Assembly (NCBI GenBank): GCA_964587655.1
Contig: CAZPMT010000126.1
Coordinates: 1 to 17,359, forward strand
DNA: 17,359 nucleotides
Source: CAZPMT01 sp964587655
GTDB lineage: Bacteria; Hydrogenedentota; Hydrogenedentia; Hydrogenedentales; SLHB01
Direction of reading: 5' to 3'
The position numbers and the translations under genes were made by a program. Positions 15,762 through 17,359 of this stretch are shown piece after piece (within the stretch, counting starts at the first letter, position 1; every line of letters starts with the position of its first letter). The notes beneath the pieces were generated by a model. The model was not told the origin of the DNA, searched no databases, and worked only from the letters and a program-made list of their open reading frames with translations.

Positions 15762-17359
15762 ATGAACATCGAGTTGTCATGTTACATCGCGAGGGCGCGC
15801 TGTTTCCGGCTCGCGTTGTGCGTCGCCCTTCTGGGCTTCGGCATGACGCCCTCAGCGGTCCAGGCAGCCGATCCGTCCGCGCCGCCGACAGGTTCTCCGT
15901 CGCCCGCGGCAGTCGAATCGGTTCCCCCGCCGGCAGATGATCGCGGCGGTATCTCTGAAGCAGAAGGGCATTTCCGCAGGGGCGTAGAGCTGTATAACGG
16001 CAACCTGTTTCTCGAGGCGTTGAGCGAGTTTAACCGAGCCCTTGCCTTGGACCCGCAGATGGAGAACGCCAAGGTCTATCGCGAGAAGTGCAACGGCAAA
16101 CTGCAGGTGGGCGCGGCGGGGGGCGATCCGACTACCATGCCTGCGTTTGAGACAATGGATCCCGGGTCCGTGCAGACCGCCGAAGAGACGCCGCAGCTTT
16201 CCGCCGAGGAGATGAAAGTCAAACGGGTGGCGGAGCTTCTGAAAGCGGCGGAGCGGTATCTCGCCAATGAACGGTACACGAAGGCCGTGCAGTTATTCGA
16301 GGAAGTGTTGATAATCGCGCCGGACAATCAACGCGCGCAGGAAGGCCTGCACAAGGCGACCGTGGGCGCGAGTGCCGAGGCGTCGGTGAAATCCGAGAAA
16401 AAGGTCGACGAAGACAAGGCGAATATCCGGCGTTATATCGAAGACTCGAAGCGTTTGCCGGAGGGGGCCGACCCGACCGGTATCAAGCCGTATCGCATCA
16501 CGGTTCCCATGGAGGAAGAGGAATACGTCGAGCCGCAGAAGAAGAGCGACATCGAGAAGATCCTCGAGTCTCCCGTCAGCATCGAGTTTGAAAACATCCA
16601 CCTGAGTGAGATCGTCGAGTTTATCACTGACAGCTACGAAGTCAACGTGGTCATCGACGACCGCGTGGTGAAGCGTCTGCCCAAGCAGACACCCGCGGCT
16701 GCCGCAGGGGCAACCCCAGCCCCGGGGCCATATCCGGGTATGCCGCCAGCGGGCGGTCCAGCAGCTTATCCCATGGGGGCTCCGCCAAGCCAGGCAAGGG
16801 GGCTAGGGATAGGTGGAGGGGGACGAGGAGGAGACAGGCGTGACGCCCGCGGTCTCGGGTCGGGGCTGGCCACTCAACAGCTTGGCGCCCAGCCGTATGG
16901 GGGCGCCGGTGGCGCGCGTCAGGGAGCGCAAACGGGATACGGAGCGTATGATCTGGGGGAGGGCTACGTCACGGACGGAATTGTCCCTTACATCAATCTC
17001 AAAGATGTCACATTGCGCGAGGCCTTGAAGGCGCTGCTGCGTCCTCTGAACTTGGACTTCGCGGTTCAGCCGGGTTTCATCTGGATCAGTACGCCGCAGC
17101 GAATTCGCGAGGAGTCCTTCGAGGAGCTTGAGACGCACTACTACGAGTTGCGTAATGCCGGCGCCGAGACCTTGTTCAAGATTGTGTTGCGTAATCCTGG
17201 CGGCGGCGGCATGATGGGCGGCTACGGCGGCGGCGGCATGGGTGGCTACGGTGGCGGCGGCCAGGGCCAGGGCGGCTACGGCGGTGGGCGGGGCGGCGGC
17301 GGCTTCGGCGGCCAGGGTGGCGGCGGCTTCGGCGGCCAGGGTGGCGGCGGCTTCGGTGG
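15762..17359 (+). CDS. Secretin (PilQ/GspD family) with TPR repeats, 3' end missing
   Basis: The frame runs off the right edge; 532 residues are visible. The ATG at 15762 follows GGGAGG by about 11 nt. A signal peptide (about 1-35, cleavage after VQA) is followed by a Pro-rich stretch, two TPR-like helical pairs (about 66-105 and 155-198, with FLEALSEFNRALALDP and YTKAVQLFEEVLIIAPDN), a charged linker, and then a secretin/TonB short N-terminal (STN) domain: SIEFENIHLSEIVEFI from about 272, continued by YINLKDVTLREALKALL from about 408 to FIWIST. Between those halves lie about 95 residues of Pro/Gly/Ala-rich sequence (about 305-401). A Gly-rich tail with GGGGFGGQ repeats begins near residue 481, in the middle of what should be the next N-domain. 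The outer-membrane secretin core must lie beyond the window. It would form the exit channel for the pilus or pseudopilus. Confidence 0.85.
   Translation, partial: MNIELSCYIARARCFRLALCVALLGFGMTPSAVQAADPSAPPTGSPSPAAVESVPPPADDRGGISEAEGHFRRGVELYNGNLFLEALSEFNRALALDPQMENAKVYREKCNGKLQVGAAGGDPTTMPAFETMDPGSVQTAEETPQLSAEEMKVKRVAELLKAAERYLANERYTKAVQLFEEVLIIAPDNQRAQEGLHKATVGASAEASVKSEKKVDEDKANIRRYIEDSKRLPEGADPTGIKPYRITVPMEEEEYVEPQKKSDIEKILESPVSIEFENIHLSEIVEFITDSYEVNVVIDDRVVKRLPKQTPAAAAGATPAPGPYPGMPPAGGPAAYPMGAPPSQARGLGIGGGGRGGDRRDARGLGSGLATQQLGAQPYGGAGGARQGAQTGYGAYDLGEGYVTDGIVPYINLKDVTLREALKALLRPLNLDFAVQPGFIWISTPQRIREESFEELETHYYELRNAGAETLFKIVLRNPGGGGMMGGYGGGGMGGYGGGGQGQGGYGGGRGGGGFGGQGGGGFGGQGGGGFG
17292..17359 (+). 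repeat. 24-bp tandem coding repeat (GGGGFGGQ)n, cut by window end
   Basis: Units at 17292-17315, 17316-17339 and 17340-17359 (incomplete) are nearly identical 24-bp repeats encoding Gly4-Phe-Gly2-Gln in the secretin gene. They are preceded by looser Gly-rich units with Tyr, Met and Gln. Copy number may vary, and assemblies could collapse it. Confidence 0.9.

Overview
The window looks like a chromosomal segment of a moderately GC-rich, double-membraned (Gram-negative type) bacterium, probably an uncultured lineage near the PVC/Planctomycetes-Hydrogenedentota part of the tree. That placement is inference. It rests on very large secreted proteins with Gly-Glu repeat linkers, lipoproteins joining PEGA and FGE-sulfatase domains, Ca-binding DxDxDG repeats, and a type IV pilus/type II secretion module with low-complexity inserts. 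No rRNA, tRNA, transposase gene or CRISPR array is visible. Every supported gene is on the + strand.

Positions 1-6396 are the 3' part of a giant secreted or surface protein, open at the left edge. It combines a helix-hairpin-helix, many DxDxDG motifs, a lamin-tail-like domain, a jelly-roll-like domain, and a C-terminus with features of the minor pseudopilin GspK. Positions 6397-7059 are non-coding and built of repeats: heptanucleotide tracts, a 33-bp perfect inverted repeat at the two ends, and a tandem duplication. Each copy of the duplication carries a 107-bp palindrome-ended element. Positions 7060-9951 encode a second large exported protein with two (Gly-Glu)n tracts. After a related palindrome at 10023-10052, positions 10135-11514 encode a lipoprotein with three PEGA repeats and an FGE-like domain that lacks the catalytic cysteine pair.

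Positions 11515-17359 hold the envelope-machine operon. A near-consensus promoter (11676-11704) precedes a roughly 240-nt leader. In the leader is a previously easy-to-miss 50-codon ORF with an excellent ribosome binding site that ends 3 nt before the next start codon. Then come a PilM-PilN fusion, a PilO-like protein, a PilP/GspC-like protein, and a TPR-containing secretin that runs off the right edge and has its own plausible promoter.

Working model (inference): PilMN, PilO and the PilP-like protein form the inner-membrane alignment platform that connects to the secretin. The upstream GspK-like giant and the Gly-Glu protein are candidate cargo, tip or surface components. The most unusual points are the PilM-PilN fusion, the coupled leader ORF, a GspK-like core apparently split by about 1,770 residues, an N-domain of the secretin split by low-complexity sequence, and the nested repeats at 6401-7000.
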